From: Streptococcus sp. bf_0095
GTDB lineage: Bacteria; Bacillota; Bacilli; Lactobacillales; Streptococcaceae
Reading direction: 5' to 3'
Assembly (NCBI RefSeq): GCF_004166885.1
Contig: NZ_RCYU01000002.1
Location: forward strand, 310,001 to 374,000
Length of the DNA stretch: 64,000 bases
A model generated the notes under the pieces. It made no database searches. It was not told the origin of the DNA and was given only the letters and a program-made list of their open reading frames with translations. This document shows positions 10,189 through 19,619 of the stretch, one piece after another. Each line of letters starts with the position of its first letter. The first letter of the stretch is position 1. The position numbers and the translations under genes were made by a program.

Positions 10189-10221
10189 GTATTTTTGAAA
10201 TATTTTTGTAATATTCGTAAT
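10166..10221. promoter_or_regulatory. Inverted repeat around the lipoprotein promoter
   Basis: ATTACAATATTAC (10166-10178) and GTAATATTCGTAAT (10208-10221) are inverted copies with one inserted base. They bracket the promoter and the right arm contains TACGAATA on the minus strand. It could be a repressor operator or an alternative-sigma element. Confidence 0.4.
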
Positions 10222-10252
10222 AAACAGTAATCTATCTAAAAATTCAGGAGAT

Positions 10253-10582
10253 TCAGGTGACAAGCAAACGTAAGAGGGCAACCAAGACAATCCCAAATAG
10301 AACCGTACCCATTAGGTTTTTGTAGCGAAAGGCTACTATCATGGTCGGAATGGTTGCGACCAGATCCACCCACCGAACTTGAGGAAGCTGGCCTACTTTC
10401 CCCTCTATCAGACTGGAAAGGATTAGGGCAAAAATGATGGCAATGGGAAGGTACTTTAGAAAACGCAGAACTGGATCTGGCAGACCCCGGTATTTGACCA
10501 GAACGAAGGGCAGAATGCGTGGAATCCAGGTGACCACTGCGGACGTCAAAATAACCAAGAAAATCCAACTATTCACGCGCAT
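10253..10582 (-). CDS. azlD: AzlD-family branched-chain amino acid exporter subunit
   Basis: A 109-residue integral membrane protein with about four hydrophobic segments and the AzlD signature near the N-terminus (TWIPRILPFVLVKYRGLP). AzlD is the small partner of AzlC in the LIV-E-type export system for branched-chain amino acids. It overlaps azlC by 14 bp, indicating translational coupling. No convincing terminator follows before the lipoprotein promoter region. Confidence 0.92.
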   Translation of the reverse strand: MRVNSWIFLVILTSAVVTWIPRILPFVLVKYRGLPDPVLRFLKYLPIAIIFALILSSLIEGKVGQLPQVRWVDLVATIPTMIVAFRYKNLMGTVLFGIVLVALLRLLVT

Positions 10583-11264
10583 CGCACATCACCCCCACGA
10601 AACAGCCTGTTAAAGTAGCCACTAAAACGGCCAAGGATTGGGTCAAAAAGAAGGTCAAGAGGAAAAAGCTAAGGGCCACTGCACCTAAAACAAGGAGCAT
10701 GGTAGCCATCTTCTCAGTCAAACGCATGCCTTGAAACTGACCTGCAAAAATCCCAATAAACATAGCAACTAAGGCGAAGTCCAGGCCGAAGGCACTAGGA
10801 TTGGGCAAGAGGGAACCCAGCGCTGTCCCCAAAATAGTTGAGGAGCCCCAAGCTAGATAACCGACCACATTATTGCCATGCATCCAGGGAACAGTGATCC
10901 GGTCACTTTTCAATTTTTCACTCAAATAAACCCCGTAACTCTCATCTGTCAACAAACTACCAATTCCAATATTATGGACCAGGCTAGCCTCCTTGAAATC
11001 AGGGGAGGTATGCAGACTCATAAGCATATTGCGCAAATTGATGAAAAAGACGGTTAAGGCAATATTCATAAGGGACGAATGAACGGCAATCAAAGATATC
11101 ATAGCAAACTGAGAAGCCCCCGCGTAAACCAAGAGACTCATCAAGCCCATTTCTAAAGGGGAGAGATAGGGAGACGCCACCACACCACAGGCCAAGCCAA
11201 TACTGATATAACCCAAGGCTGTCGGAAGGGCATCCCTGCCCCCCTGCTGAAAATTCTTTTCCAC
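10569..11264 (-). CDS. azlC: AzlC-family branched-chain amino acid exporter
   Basis: The 231-residue membrane protein has the AzlC/YgaZ family segments LPTALGYISIGLACGVVA, LLVYAGASQFAMISL and FFINLRNMLMS. It would form the large subunit of an efflux pump for leucine, isoleucine and valine with AzlD. It is first in a two-gene operon with an extended -10 promoter (TGTTATAAT, TATAAT at 11295-11300 on the minus strand). That promoter is adjacent to the tsaD terminator, so azlCD is expressed independently of the t6A genes. Confidence 0.93.
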   Translation of the reverse strand: MEKNFQQGGRDALPTALGYISIGLACGVVASPYLSPLEMGLMSLLVYAGASQFAMISLIAVHSSLMNIALTVFFINLRNMLMSLHTSPDFKEASLVHNIGIGSLLTDESYGVYLSEKLKSDRITVPWMHGNNVVGYLAWGSSTILGTALGSLLPNPSAFGLDFALVAMFIGIFAGQFQGMRLTEKMATMLLVLGAVALSFFLLTFFLTQSLAVLVATLTGCFVGVMCDARE

Positions 11265-11302
11265 TCTTTCTTCCTTTCTTTTTTGATGCTCTCTATTATA
11301 AC

Positions 11303-11331
11303 AAAAAAGGGACGGGAATCGTCCTCCCGTC
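11303..11331 (-). terminator. tsaD operon terminator
   Basis: On the minus strand GACGGGA / TCCCGTC (11325-11331 with 11311-11317) is followed by a run of T (11303-11308). Confidence 0.75.
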
Positions 11332-11350
11332 GTTTATGTTCGTTTTTTAA

Positions 11351-12373
11351 CTAATCTAAGTTCTCTTCTATCGGATCAAAAGCAAGGCTAGGCTTAGCAT
11401 TGAGGTCTAATCTAGCAAAATTTCCCTTATTCCATTCGCTGACACTGGCATAGGCAATCATCCCCGCATTGTCCCCGCAGAGGCGTAGAGGAGGAATGAT
11501 GACCTTAACATCTGTGATCTCAGAAGCCAGGCGTTCACGTAATCCTTGGTTGGCCGCGACTCCTCCCGCCACCACCAGGGTCTTAACAGGGTATCTTTCT
11601 AGGGCTTTTTTAGTCTTGGCCATCAAGATATCCATCACCGCTGCTTGGAAGGAAGCCGATAGGTCTTCCTTGGACAGGCTCTCGCCTTTTTGCTCGGCAT
11701 TGTGGTGGAGATTGATAAAGGCTGATTTGAGCCCTGAGAATGAGAACTCCAGATTGTCTTCCTTGATCATGGCACGTGGGAAATCGTAGATATCCTGACC
11801 CTTATGTGCCAACTCGTCAATCTCACGACCGGCTGGATAGGTCAAGCCCATTACGCGGCCGACCTTATCATAGGCCTCACCCACTGCATCATCACGTGTT
11901 TCCCCAACGATCTTATAATCACCCGCCTCCGAGACATAGACCAACTCAGTGTGTCCTCCGCTGACCAGCAAGGCCAAGAGCGGAAATTCTAAAACCTCAA
12001 CGCTTTGAGCGGCCATCAAGTGCCCTGCCATATGATTGACAGGAATCAAAGGAATCCCATGGGCCCAAGCAAAGGCCTTGGCTGCAGCAAGACCGACCAA
12101 AAGAGCTCCAACCAGACCTGGTCCGTAAGTTACCGCAACCGCTGTGACTTCTTCTTCTGTAATTCCCGCTTCTTCTAGCGCTTCCTCAATACAGGCCGTA
12201 ATGACTTCGACATGATGCCGACTGGCGACTTCTGGAACCACTCCCCCGAAGCGTTTATGGCTTTCAATTTGGCTGGCAATAACATTGGACAAGAGTTCTG
12301 TGTCATTCTTTAAAACGGCAACACTGGTCTCATCACAAGATGTTTCAAATGCCAAAATATATCTATCCTTCAT
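11351..12373 (-). CDS. tsaD: tRNA N6-adenosine threonylcarbamoyltransferase
   Basis: TsaD transfers the threonylcarbamoyl group to A37 of ANN-decoding tRNAs (t6A). The 340-residue protein shows the ASKHA ATPase fold: N-terminal [15 protein letters not shown], the metal-binding HMAGH (His114 and His118), VSGGHTELV and the [12 protein letters not shown] segment. It overlaps the end of rimI by 11 bp. The cluster tsaB-rimI-tsaD (transcribed leftwards) holds two core subunits of the bacterial t6A complex; TsaE and TsaC are not in this window. Confidence 0.97.
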   Translation of the reverse strand: MKDRYILAFETSCDETSVAVLKNDTELLSNVIASQIESHKRFGGVVPEVASRHHVEVITACIEEALEEAGITEEEVTAVAVTYGPGLVGALLVGLAAAKAFAWAHGIPLIPVNHMAGHLMAAQSVEVLEFPLLALLVSGGHTELVYVSEAGDYKIVGETRDDAVGEAYDKVGRVMGLTYPAGREIDELAHKGQDIYDFPRAMIKEDNLEFSFSGLKSAFINLHHNAEQKGESLSKEDLSASFQAAVMDILMAKTKKALERYPVKTLVVAGGVAANQGLRERLASEITDVKVIIPPLRLCGDNAGMIAYASVSEWNKGNFARLDLNAKPSLAFDPIEENLD

Positions 12374-12800
12374 TTGCTTCCCTTTTCATCATAATGGCGT
12401 CTTCGGTAGGTGCATGATAATACCCTTTCCGGCAACCAATTTCTTTAAATCCTTGTTTCTGATAGAGAGTCCGAGCCGGAGTGTTTCCTTCTCTCACCTC
12501 TAAAAAGACCTCTTTCTCCTGAGGAACCGTTTCTAGTAGCTGACGAGCAATCCCGAGCCCTTGCCACTCTTTTCGAACAGCAATTTGGACGACTTCTAAC
12601 TCATAGAGGTTTTCTTGTATAGCCAAGAAGCCCACTAATTCTTCCCCACTGTAGGCCAAGGCATACCAATTTTGAGCTTGACCGAGATCCGCTAGGACTT
12701 GCTCCAAGGTCCATGGGCTTTGTCCATAGACATCGTCTAAGATTTCTACCAACTGAGGGGCTAAATCGAATCGCCCCGCATCCTTCTCGATTCGGATCAT
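12363..12800 (-). CDS. rimI: Ribosomal protein S18-alanine N-acetyltransferase family (GNAT)
   Basis: A 145-residue GNAT acetyltransferase. The acetyl-CoA-binding motif A is the [18 protein letters not shown] segment, with the Q/R-x-x-G-x-A pattern; the later segment [19 protein letters not shown] is also typical of RimI. The ATGA overlap with tsaB (4 bp) and 11-bp overlap with tsaD indicate one transcript. Whether it acetylates S18 or another protein is inferred from family and neighbourhood only. Confidence 0.9.
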   Translation of the reverse strand: MIRIEKDAGRFDLAPQLVEILDDVYGQSPWTLEQVLADLGQAQNWYALAYSGEELVGFLAIQENLYELEVVQIAVRKEWQGLGIARQLLETVPQEKEVFLEVREGNTPARTLYQKQGFKEIGCRKGYYHAPTEDAIMMKREANEG

Positions 12801-13480
12801 AGGCGTTTGATGTAGGACTGACCGGACTCTTGATGGTCCTTGAGCCAGTTTTCCTCAGCTTCTACCCGCTTGAGGTAGTTGGGCACAAAGCCATGGACGG
12901 AGACAGCTTCTTTTGTAAGTCCTAGCCGGCCAATCCGCACCGCATCCGGTAGGGTTTCTACCATCTGAGCATTTGGCAAGGCTTCTTGTATCTGCTCACG
13001 AAAGGCTTCCACTTCCCCAAGGAAGGTCACCTTCTCAGCTCCCTTTGCTCTTTCTAATACGGCTTCAAAAGAAAGGTGAGCCTCCGGGTAGACTAGCTGA
13101 TCCTCTTGGTAAAAGCCCGCATAGACATGGTTGCGCCGCGCATCCATTACTGGAATGGCTAGACCTTCTATCTCTTCTGGTACCAAGGCTAGTAAGCTCG
13201 ACACCCCTACTAAGTCAATCTTTAGCGTTTGAGCTAGGGTTTTAGCCGTTGCTACCGCAATCCGCAAGCCAGTATAGGATCCAGGCCCTTCTGCTACTAC
13301 GATACGGTCTAAATCCGTCGGTTTCCAATCAATGCTGACCATCAAAAATTCAATGGTCGGCATCAAGGTAATGCTGTGGTTTTTCTTGATCGTCAGTGTC
13401 AACTCTGCTAATCGGTTTTCTTCCTCCAAAAGGGCAACGGATAGGGCCTTACTGGAAGTGTCAAATGCTAATACTTTCAT
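12797..13480 (-). CDS. tsaB: t6A biosynthesis dimerisation protein TsaB
   Basis: A 227-residue TsaD paralogue that lacks the metal-binding HxxxH and acts as scaffold for TsaD/TsaE. Visible features are VLAFDTSSKALSVALL, EGPGSYTGLRIAVATAKTL and PVMDARRNHVYAG. It is the first gene of the operon, with an AGGAG site before the ATG at 13480 and a TATAAT-like -10 on the minus strand at 13506-13511, whose -35 is poor. Confidence 0.95.
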   Translation of the reverse strand: MKVLAFDTSSKALSVALLEEENRLAELTLTIKKNHSITLMPTIEFLMVSIDWKPTDLDRIVVAEGPGSYTGLRIAVATAKTLAQTLKIDLVGVSSLLALVPEEIEGLAIPVMDARRNHVYAGFYQEDQLVYPEAHLSFEAVLERAKGAEKVTFLGEVEAFREQIQEALPNAQMVETLPDAVRIGRLGLTKEAVSVHGFVPNYLKRVEAEENWLKDHQESGQSYIKRL

Positions 13481-13641
13481 GTTTTCTCCTCGTTGTCTGC
13501 TTCATATTATACTACAAATAGACGCCAAACGGTAGAGGAAGCACCCCCAGACTGTGAAATCACCTGCTCTCTATCCCTTCTAAAAAAGCGCTTCCTTCTG
13601 CTCTCAGACCCTGCTTGCATCTTTTCCTTAGAGCCTATTTA

Positions 13642-13650
13642 TGGTATAAT
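13642..13650 (+). promoter_or_regulatory. rpoY-rnjA promoter, extended -10
   Basis: TGGTATAAT ends at 13650 with no good -35 at 17 bp, a typical streptococcal extended -10 promoter. It implies a leader of about 105 nt before rpoY. Confidence 0.6.
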
Positions 13651-13700
13651 GGATAATAATTGTATCGAATCAGGACAAAAGAAAGCAAGAATAGGTGTCT

Positions 13701-13726
13701 CAGCTAGCTACTAGCTGTTTCTTTTC
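13701..13726 (+). other. Hairpin in the rpoY-rnjA leader
   Basis: CAGCTAG (13701-13707) and CTAGCTG (13711-13717) form a perfect 7-bp stem with a CTA loop, followed by TTTCTTTTC. It is inside the 5' leader, about 40 nt before the rpoY start. It could be an attenuator or an RNA-stability or RNase J control element. Confidence 0.45.
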
Positions 13727-13763
13727 TGCTACAGTCCGAACAAGTGAAAGGAACCGAAACGAA

Positions 13764-13994
13764 ATGATTTACAAAGTTTTCTACCAAGAAACAAAAGAAC
13801 GCAACCCTCGTCGTGAAACGACTCATGCCCTCTATCTCGATATTGATGCGAAGAATGAGTTAGAAGGACGCATTGAAGCTCGTCGCCTTGTTGAAGAAAA
13901 TACATCTTACAACATCGAATTTATCACTCTCTTGTCAGACCAACACCTAGAATATGAAAAAGAGTCTGGCGCATTTGAAATTACGGAGTTCTAA
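13764..13994 (+). CDS. rpoY: DNA-directed RNA polymerase epsilon subunit
   Basis: The 76-residue protein [19 protein letters not shown] matches the Firmicutes RNA polymerase epsilon subunit (formerly DUF1447), a small auxiliary subunit bound near the enzyme jaw. The ATG at 13764 is preferred over the upstream in-frame ATG at 13695, because 13695-13763 contains the leader hairpin and an AAAGGA site precedes 13764. It lies 3 nt upstream of rnjA, the gene order conserved in Bacilli. Confidence 0.93.
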   Translation: MIYKVFYQETKERNPRRETTHALYLDIDAKNELEGRIEARRLVEENTSYNIEFITLLSDQHLEYEKESGAFEITEF

Positions 13995-13997
13995 TCC

Positions 13998-15680
13998 ATG
14001 GCATATACCTTAAAACCTGAAGAAGTTGGTGTTTTCGCCATTGGAGGTCTCGGGGAAATTGGTAAAAATACCTATGGGATTGAATACCAAGACGAAATCA
14101 TCATTGTGGATGCTGGGATCAAGTTCCCTGAAGATGATTTGTTAGGGATTGATTACGTGATTCCTGACTATTCCTATATCGTTGAAAATATCGACCGTGT
14201 CAAAGGTGTCTTGATTACCCACGGGCATGAAGACCATATCGGAGGAATTCCCTTCCTCTTGAAGCAAGCCAATGTGCCAATCTATGCTGGACCTTTGGCC
14301 CTAGCCCTTATTCGTGGAAAATTAGAAGAACATGGCCTCCTTCGTGGTGCCAAACTCTATGAAATCAACCAAAATACGGAGTTGACTTTTAAGCATATTA
14401 AAGCGACCTTCTTCCGGACAACCCACTCCATTCCAGAACCTTTGGGGATTGTTCTTCATACGCCTCAAGGAAAAATCGTCTGCACGGGAGACTTTAAATT
14501 TGACTTCACACCTGTAGGCGAGCCGGCCGACCTTCACCGGATGGCTGCACTAGGAGAGGAAGGCGTCCTCTGTCTGCTTTCTGACTCAACCAACGCGGAA
14601 GTCCCAACCTTTACCAACTCTGAAAAAGTCGTTGGTCAATCCATTATGAAGATTATTGAAGGCATTCATGGACGCATCATCTTTGCTTCCTTTGCATCCA
14701 ACATCTTCCGTCTCCAACAGGCTGCAGATGCCGCTGTTAAAACTGGCCGCAAGATTGTTGTCTTTGGACGCTCGATGGAAAAAGCCATTGTTAACGGAAT
14801 TGAGCTTGGCTATATCAAGGTACCACCTGGCACCATTATTGAACCAAGTGAAATCAAAGACTACCCGGCAAACGAAATCCTCATTATGTGTACAGGTAGC
14901 CAAGGGGAGCCTATGGCGGCACTGTCTCGTATCGCTAATGGAACCCACCGCCAGGTGCAATTGCAACCGGGTGATACCGTTATCTTCTCATCTAGTCCAA
15001 TTCCTGGGAATACAACTAGTGTGAATAAATTGATCAATATCATCTCGGAAGCAGGAGTCGATGTCATCCACGGTAAGATTAACAACATCCATACCTCTGG
15101 ACACGGTGGCCAACAAGAACAAAAGCTCATGTTGCGCTTGATCAAACCCAAATACTTCATGCCTGTCCACGGTGAGTACCGCATGCAGAAGATTCACGCT
15201 GGACTTGCGCGTGATTGTGGAGTAGAAAAAGATAACATCTTCATCATGAGCAACGGAGATGTTCTTGCTCTGACGGCTAACTCAGCTCGTATCGCAGGAA
15301 GCTTCAATGCTCAAGATATCTATGTCGACGGAAATCGCATCGGAGAAATCGGAGCGGCTGTCCTTCGTGACCGCAAAGATTTATCAGAAGATGGGGTTGT
15401 CCTAGCTGTTGCGACAGTTGACTTCAAGTCGAAGATGATTTTAGCTGGACCAGATATCCTCAGCCGTGGCTTCATCTATATGAGAGAGTCCGGTGACCTG
15501 ATCCGTGAAAGTCAACGCATCCTCTTCAATGCTATTCGAATCGCCTTGAAGAATAAAGATGCCAATATTCAAACCGTACACGGTGCCATTGTCAACGCCC
15601 TTCGTCCTTTCCTTTATGAAAGCACGGAACGTGAACCTATCATCATCCCGATGATTTTGACACCAGATGAAGAAAATTAA
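13998..15680 (+). CDS. rnjA: Ribonuclease J1
   Basis: A 560-residue metallo-beta-lactamase/beta-CASP ribonuclease with 5'-3' exonuclease and endonuclease activity, central to mRNA decay and rRNA maturation. The zinc motif HGHEDHIGG (His75, His77, Asp79, His80), the CTGDFKFD segment, the beta-CASP motifs SDSTNAE and MCTGSQGE, and HTSGHGG are all present. The length agrees with the family. The start is coupled to rpoY, with a GGAG inside the rpoY 3' end. The hairpin in the common leader is a natural candidate for control. Confidence 0.97.
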   Translation: MAYTLKPEEVGVFAIGGLGEIGKNTYGIEYQDEIIIVDAGIKFPEDDLLGIDYVIPDYSYIVENIDRVKGVLITHGHEDHIGGIPFLLKQANVPIYAGPLALALIRGKLEEHGLLRGAKLYEINQNTELTFKHIKATFFRTTHSIPEPLGIVLHTPQGKIVCTGDFKFDFTPVGEPADLHRMAALGEEGVLCLLSDSTNAEVPTFTNSEKVVGQSIMKIIEGIHGRIIFASFASNIFRLQQAADAAVKTGRKIVVFGRSMEKAIVNGIELGYIKVPPGTIIEPSEIKDYPANEILIMCTGSQGEPMAALSRIANGTHRQVQLQPGDTVIFSSSPIPGNTTSVNKLINIISEAGVDVIHGKINNIHTSGHGGQQEQKLMLRLIKPKYFMPVHGEYRMQKIHAGLARDCGVEKDNIFIMSNGDVLALTANSARIAGSFNAQDIYVDGNRIGEIGAAVLRDRKDLSEDGVVLAVATVDFKSKMILAGPDILSRGFIYMRESGDLIRESQRILFNAIRIALKNKDANIQTVHGAIVNALRPFLYESTEREPIIIPMILTPDEEN

Positions 15681-15688
15681 GTAAAAAT

Positions 15689-15721
15689 AATGGATGAGAC
15701 CTATCGGCCCCATCCATTTTC
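15689..15721 (+). terminator. rnjA terminator
   Basis: The stem AATGGATG (15689-15696) / CATCCATT (15711-15718) is followed by T residues. Confidence 0.75.
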
Positions 15722-15730
15722 TTTGTATGA

Positions 15731-15764
15731 AAAATGAGCCAGGTCATCAAACCTAGCTCATTTT
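15731..15764 (-). terminator. glnA terminator
   Basis: AAAATGAGC (15731-15739) pairs with GCTCATTTT (15756-15764), with an inner AGGT/ACCT pairing. It lies downstream of glnA on the minus strand and may act in both directions. Confidence 0.8.
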
Positions 15765-15776
15765 ATATTTCTCAGC

Positions 15777-17123
15777 TTAGTAAAGATCTAAGTAGTTATC
15801 AATTTCCCATTGTGAAACAAAGGTTGCGTAGCTTGCCCACTCGATGCGTTTGGCTTCCAAGAAGCTGGTATAGATATGTTCACCAAGAGCATCCTTAACA
15901 ACTTCATCTTCGGTCAAAGCTTTCAAAGCATTATGAAGAGTAGATGGGAGGTCAGTGATTCCAGCTTCTTTACGCTCTTCTGCAGTCATGATGTAGATGT
16001 TTTCTTCGATAGGAGCTGGTGCTTCGATTTTGTTTTCAATACCGTGCAAACCAACTTCCAAAAGAACAGCCATAGCAATATATGGGTTGGCCATTGGGTC
16101 TACTGAGCGCAACTCAAGGCGTGTTCCCATACCGCGTGAAGCTGGTACACGGACCAATGGTGAACGGTTGCGGCCAGCCCAAGCGATGTAAACAGGTGCT
16201 TCATAACCTGGAACCAAACGTTTGTAGGAGTTAACGGTTGGGTTCATGATGGCTGTGTAGTTGTAGGCGTGCTTGATCAAACCGCCAAGGAAGTGATAAG
16301 CTGTTTCTGACAACTGCATTCCTTTTGGATCATTTGGATCAAAGAAGGCATTGTTTCCTTCAGCATCGAACAAGGACATATTGCAGTGCATCCCGGAACC
16401 AGCAATCCCAAATTTTGGTTTAGCCATAAAGGTTGCATACAAACCATGTTTGCGAGCAATGGTTTTGACAACGAGTTTAAAGATTTGAATCTTGTCACAA
16501 GCACGAAGCACTTCATCGTACTTAAAGTCAATTTCATGCTGACCTACGGCCACTTCGTGGTGACTGGCTTCTACTTCAAATCCCATTTGAGTCAAGACAT
16601 TGACGATCTCACGGCGAGTGTTATCCGCAAGGTCTGTAGGCGCCAAGTCAAAATAGCCACCCTTGTCATTTACCTCAAGAGTTGGATCTCCATTTTCATC
16701 AAGCTTAAAGAGGAAGAACTCTGGCTCTGGTCCAAGGTTGAAAGATTTGAAGCCAACTTCTTCCATGTGACGAAGGGCACGTTTGAGGTTCCCACGTGGG
16801 TCTCCTGCAAATGGTTCCCCTTCTGTTGTATAGACATCACAAATCAAGCCTGCGACACTGCCGTTCTCATCTCCCCAAGGGAAAACAGTCCAAGAGTCCA
16901 AGTCTGGATAGAGATACATATCAGACTCATTAATCCGAACAAACCCTTCGATAGAAGATCCATCAAACATGGCCTTGTTTGAAAGAACCTTTTCCAACTG
17001 TTCATCTGTCGCTGGAATTTCAACGTTTTTCATGGTCCCTAAGATATCTGAGAACATCAACCGAATAAAGGTTACATTTTTTTCTTTGACTTCGCGACGA
17101 ATATCTTCAACAGTAATTGACAT
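15777..17123 (-). CDS. glnA: Type I glutamine synthetase
   Basis: A 448-residue GSI-alpha glutamine synthetase making glutamine from glutamate, ammonia and ATP in the cytoplasm. Visible signatures are the N-terminal [10 protein letters not shown] segment, the metal/substrate loop [10 protein letters not shown], the ATP-binding [11 protein letters not shown] and the [17 protein letters not shown] block. The Tyr-adenylylation site context of GSI-beta enzymes is absent, as expected for Firmicutes. It is the second gene of glnRA, 41 bp after glnR, with a strong AAGGAG site, and is controlled by GlnR. Confidence 0.97.
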   Translation of the reverse strand: MSITVEDIRREVKEKNVTFIRLMFSDILGTMKNVEIPATDEQLEKVLSNKAMFDGSSIEGFVRINESDMYLYPDLDSWTVFPWGDENGSVAGLICDVYTTEGEPFAGDPRGNLKRALRHMEEVGFKSFNLGPEPEFFLFKLDENGDPTLEVNDKGGYFDLAPTDLADNTRREIVNVLTQMGFEVEASHHEVAVGQHEIDFKYDEVLRACDKIQIFKLVVKTIARKHGLYATFMAKPKFGIAGSGMHCNMSLFDAEGNNAFFDPNDPKGMQLSETAYHFLGGLIKHAYNYTAIMNPTVNSYKRLVPGYEAPVYIAWAGRNRSPLVRVPASRGMGTRLELRSVDPMANPYIAMAVLLEVGLHGIENKIEAPAPIEENIYIMTAEERKEAGITDLPSTLHNALKALTEDEVVKDALGEHIYTSFLEAKRIEWASYATFVSQWEIDNYLDLY

Positions 17124-17164
17124 GTGTGTCTCCTTATGAGTATAGCATTTAGCAAAAAGAATGA

Positions 17165-17530
17165 TCAGCGTAACTGACCATATGGCGATGAGGTTGTATG
17201 AAAGCGACTTTGCTGGAGAATGTCACGGTGAAGGGCCTTACGGACATCCTTTTCACTGACAATCTTGGCAGCTTGACGTTGAGCTTCTTTCTCAGCAATC
17301 CGTTTTTTAATTCCTGCAATATTAAGGCCTTCAGATAAATAATCCTTAATTTCCAACAGGCGATCCATATCGTTGAGAGAAAACATCCGACGATTGCCCT
17401 CTGTACGATCTGGAGTAATGAGTTGTTGATCTTCGTAGTAGCGAATTTGACGAGCTGTTAAATCTGTCAATTTCATAACACTACCAATCGGAAAGACCGC
17501 TAACGTTCGTCTTAATTCCTTTTCTTTCAT
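17165..17530 (-). CDS. glnR: MerR-family nitrogen repressor GlnR
   Basis: A 121-residue MerR-type repressor. The winged HTH reads [19 protein letters not shown], followed by a dimerisation helix and a short C-terminal tail which, in Bacillus, senses feedback-inhibited glutamine synthetase. The ATG at 17530 has the near-perfect AAAGGGGGT site; the longer in-frame ORF to 17563 would start inside the promoter -10. It represses its own operon through the box at 17588-17604. Confidence 0.95.
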   Translation of the reverse strand: MKEKELRRTLAVFPIGSVMKLTDLTARQIRYYEDQQLITPDRTEGNRRMFSLNDMDRLLEIKDYLSEGLNIAGIKKRIAEKEAQRQAAKIVSEKDVRKALHRDILQQSRFHTTSSPYGQLR

Positions 17531-17551
17531 ACAAGACCCCCTTTCTATTCT

Positions 17552-17579
17552 ATTATAACGCAAAAAAAACCGATGTCAA
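17552..17579 (-). promoter_or_regulatory. glnRA promoter
   Basis: Minus-strand TTGACA (17574-17579), 16-bp spacer and TATAAT (17552-17557). Confidence 0.85.
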
Positions 17580-17587
17580 GATTAAAA

Positions 17588-17604
17588 TGTCACATAATCT
17601 CACA
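17588..17604. promoter_or_regulatory. GlnR operator
   Basis: TGTCA-N7-TCACA matches the GlnR/TnrA consensus TGTNA-N7-TNACA exactly and sits just upstream of the glnRA -35 box. It overlaps the stop-codon end of the gene at 17600. Confidence 0.88.
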
Positions 17605-18133
17605 TGGTTTTTTTTCTTTCTTTTATAAAGTCCCGAATCCGATCCACATCTGAATTGACTAAAATCGCAACGAAGACTCCGATAAAGGTTTCAAAGATGC
17701 GGGCAAAAACATATAGGAACGTTTCTCCTGTCGGAATGGAGAGGGTGATGATCAACATGGCTGAAACTCCACCGATGATTCCAGCTTTGTTGTTCATAGC
17801 GACGTTTGTCATTATGGTTAACATGGTCGCAATGGGCACAAAAATCAGGGTCACCCAAAAAGCATTGTGGAAGAGAATCTTGATCATAAAGAACAGCAGG
17901 GCATAAAAACCACCGATGCTGTTACCCATCACGCGCGAAGCTCCGAAGTGAACACTCTTATCAAAATCTTCTCTCAAACTAAAGACAGCTGTCAGCGCCC
18001 CAATCTGCAAGCCCCGCCAGCCAAAGATACCAAAAATCAATAGAACCAGAAAAACGGCTATCCCTGTTTTGAAGGTTCGCATTCCTAATCGAAATTTGGA
18101 ACGGTCAAATTTATGTCGTTTAAAGTAATCCAT
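17600..18133 (-). CDS. Aromatic acid exporter (ArAE/FUSC-like) family membrane protein
   Basis: A 177-residue membrane protein with about four to five hydrophobic segments in the N-terminal two thirds and a basic C-terminal tail (DRIRDFIKERKK). The segment AVFSLREDFDKSVHFGASRVMGNSIGG resembles the DUF939/ArAE_1 family, whose members are proposed aromatic-acid or fusaric-acid exporters. It is upstream of glnR on the same strand, and its 3' end carries the GlnR box, so readthrough into glnRA is possible since no terminator separates them. The function is not proven. Confidence 0.75.
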   Translation of the reverse strand: MDYFKRHKFDRSKFRLGMRTFKTGIAVFLVLLIFGIFGWRGLQIGALTAVFSLREDFDKSVHFGASRVMGNSIGGFYALLFFMIKILFHNAFWVTLIFVPIATMLTIMTNVAMNNKAGIIGGVSAMLIITLSIPTGETFLYVFARIFETFIGVFVAILVNSDVDRIRDFIKERKKTM

Positions 18134-18233
18134 TGTCCCCTATCTTTCTATCTCTTTTATTCTAACATATTTCTAGAAAGGTTCAAGCGGGGAAATGAAG
18201 ATCGACTAGCTTCCTTCTACTCACATCCAATAG

Positions 18234-18256
18234 AAAAAGCACCTTTCGGTGCTTCT
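18234..18256 (-). terminator. pgk terminator
   Basis: On the minus strand AAGCACC-GAAA-GGTGCTT (18237-18254) is followed by T residues. A second small hairpin GGTTC/GAACC lies closer to the pgk stop. Confidence 0.8.
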
Positions 18257-18279
18257 TCTATGGTTCATGAGGAACCGTC

Positions 18280-19479
18280 TTATTTTTCAGTCAATGCTGC
18301 AAGTCCTGGAAGAACTTTACCTTCAAGAAGTTCCATTGAAGCTCCACCACCAGTAGAGATCCATGAGAACTTGTCTGCACGTCCAAGGTTGATCGCTGCG
18401 GCAGCTGAGTCACCACCACCGATGATTGATTTAACGCCTGGTTGTTTAACGATAGCGTCCATTACACCGATTGTACCAGCTTGGAAGTCAGGGTTTTCAA
18501 ATACACCCATAGGTCCGTTCCATACAACTGTTTTCGCACCAGTCAAAGCTTCGTCAAATTTAGCGATAGATTTAGGACCGATATCCAAACCAAGGAAACC
18601 TGGGTCTACTGCTTCACCTTCAGTGTCTTTCACTTCAGTGTAGTCAGCAAATGCGTTTGCTTCTTTTGAGTCAACTGGCAAGATCAATTTGCCGTTTGCT
18701 TTTTCAAGAAGAGCTTTAGCGACATCCAATTTGTCTTCTTCTACAAGTGAGTTACCGATTTCGATACCTTGTGCTTTGTAGAATGTGTAAGTCATCCCAC
18801 CACCGATAAGAACTTTATCAGCTTTTTCAAGCAAGTTTTCGATCACACCGATCTTGTCTGAAACTTTTGAACCACCAAGGATAGCCACGAATGGACGTTC
18901 TGGAGCTTCAACTGCTTCTTGGATGTAAGCAATTTCGTTTTCAAGAAGGAATCCAGCAACTGCTTTTTCAACGTTTGCTGAGATACCAACGTTAGATGCG
19001 TGTGCACGGTGAGCTGTACCGAATGCATCGTTTACGAAGATACCATCTCCAAGTGATGCCCAGTATTTACCAAGTTCAGGATCGTTTTTAGATTCTTTCT
19101 TGCCGTCAACATCTTCGAAACGAGTGTTTTCAACCAAAAGAACTTGTCCATCTTCAAGAGCGTTAATCGCTGCTTCCAATTCAGCACCACGAGTAACACC
19201 TGGAAGGAAAGCAACGTCTTGACCCAATTTAGCAGCCAAGTCAGCCGCTACAGGAGCAAGTGATTTACCTTCTTTGTCTGCTTCTTCTTTCACACGTCCA
19301 AGGTGAGAGAAGAGGATTGCACGTCCACCTTGTTCAAGGATGTACTTGATTGTTGGAAGAGCTGCAGTGATACGGTTATCGTTAGTGATCACGCCATCTT
19401 TTACAGGAACATTGAAGTCAACACGAACGAGAACTTTTTTCCCTTTCAAGTCAACGTCTTTAACAGTCAATTTTGCCAT
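18280..19479 (-). CDS. pgk: Phosphoglycerate kinase
   Basis: The 399-residue glycolytic enzyme converts 1,3-bisphosphoglycerate and ADP to 3-phosphoglycerate and ATP. The N-terminal substrate domain has [10 protein letters not shown] and LFSHLGR; the nucleotide domain has [24 protein letters not shown] and the C-terminal GGGDSAAAA and [13 protein letters not shown]. Codon use is strongly biased, as for highly expressed genes. It has its own promoter (extended TGATATAAT, TATAAT at 19514-19519 on the minus strand) and terminator, so it is not in one operon with gap here. Confidence 0.98.
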   Translation of the reverse strand: MAKLTVKDVDLKGKKVLVRVDFNVPVKDGVITNDNRITAALPTIKYILEQGGRAILFSHLGRVKEEADKEGKSLAPVAADLAAKLGQDVAFLPGVTRGAELEAAINALEDGQVLLVENTRFEDVDGKKESKNDPELGKYWASLGDGIFVNDAFGTAHRAHASNVGISANVEKAVAGFLLENEIAYIQEAVEAPERPFVAILGGSKVSDKIGVIENLLEKADKVLIGGGMTYTFYKAQGIEIGNSLVEEDKLDVAKALLEKANGKLILPVDSKEANAFADYTEVKDTEGEAVDPGFLGLDIGPKSIAKFDEALTGAKTVVWNGPMGVFENPDFQAGTIGVMDAIVKQPGVKSIIGGGDSAAAAINLGRADKFSWISTGGGASMELLEGKVLPGLAALTEK

Positions 19480-19569
19480 TGGATATGACTCCTTCTTTTT
19501 TTAATACATGATAATTATATCACAAAAGCTGTAAAAGAGGTAGAAAAATCCAATGCTTTTCCCCTCTTA

Positions 19570-19598
19570 TTGACAGTCTAACCAAGAGACCCTATAAT
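19570..19598 (+). promoter_or_regulatory. Promoter of the membrane protein at 19620
   Basis: Consensus TTGACA (19570-19575), 17 bp, TATAAT (19593-19598), followed by an AAGGAG ribosome site before the ATG. Confidence 0.9.
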
Positions 19599-19619
19599 AG
19601 GGATAAAAAGGAGATATAA

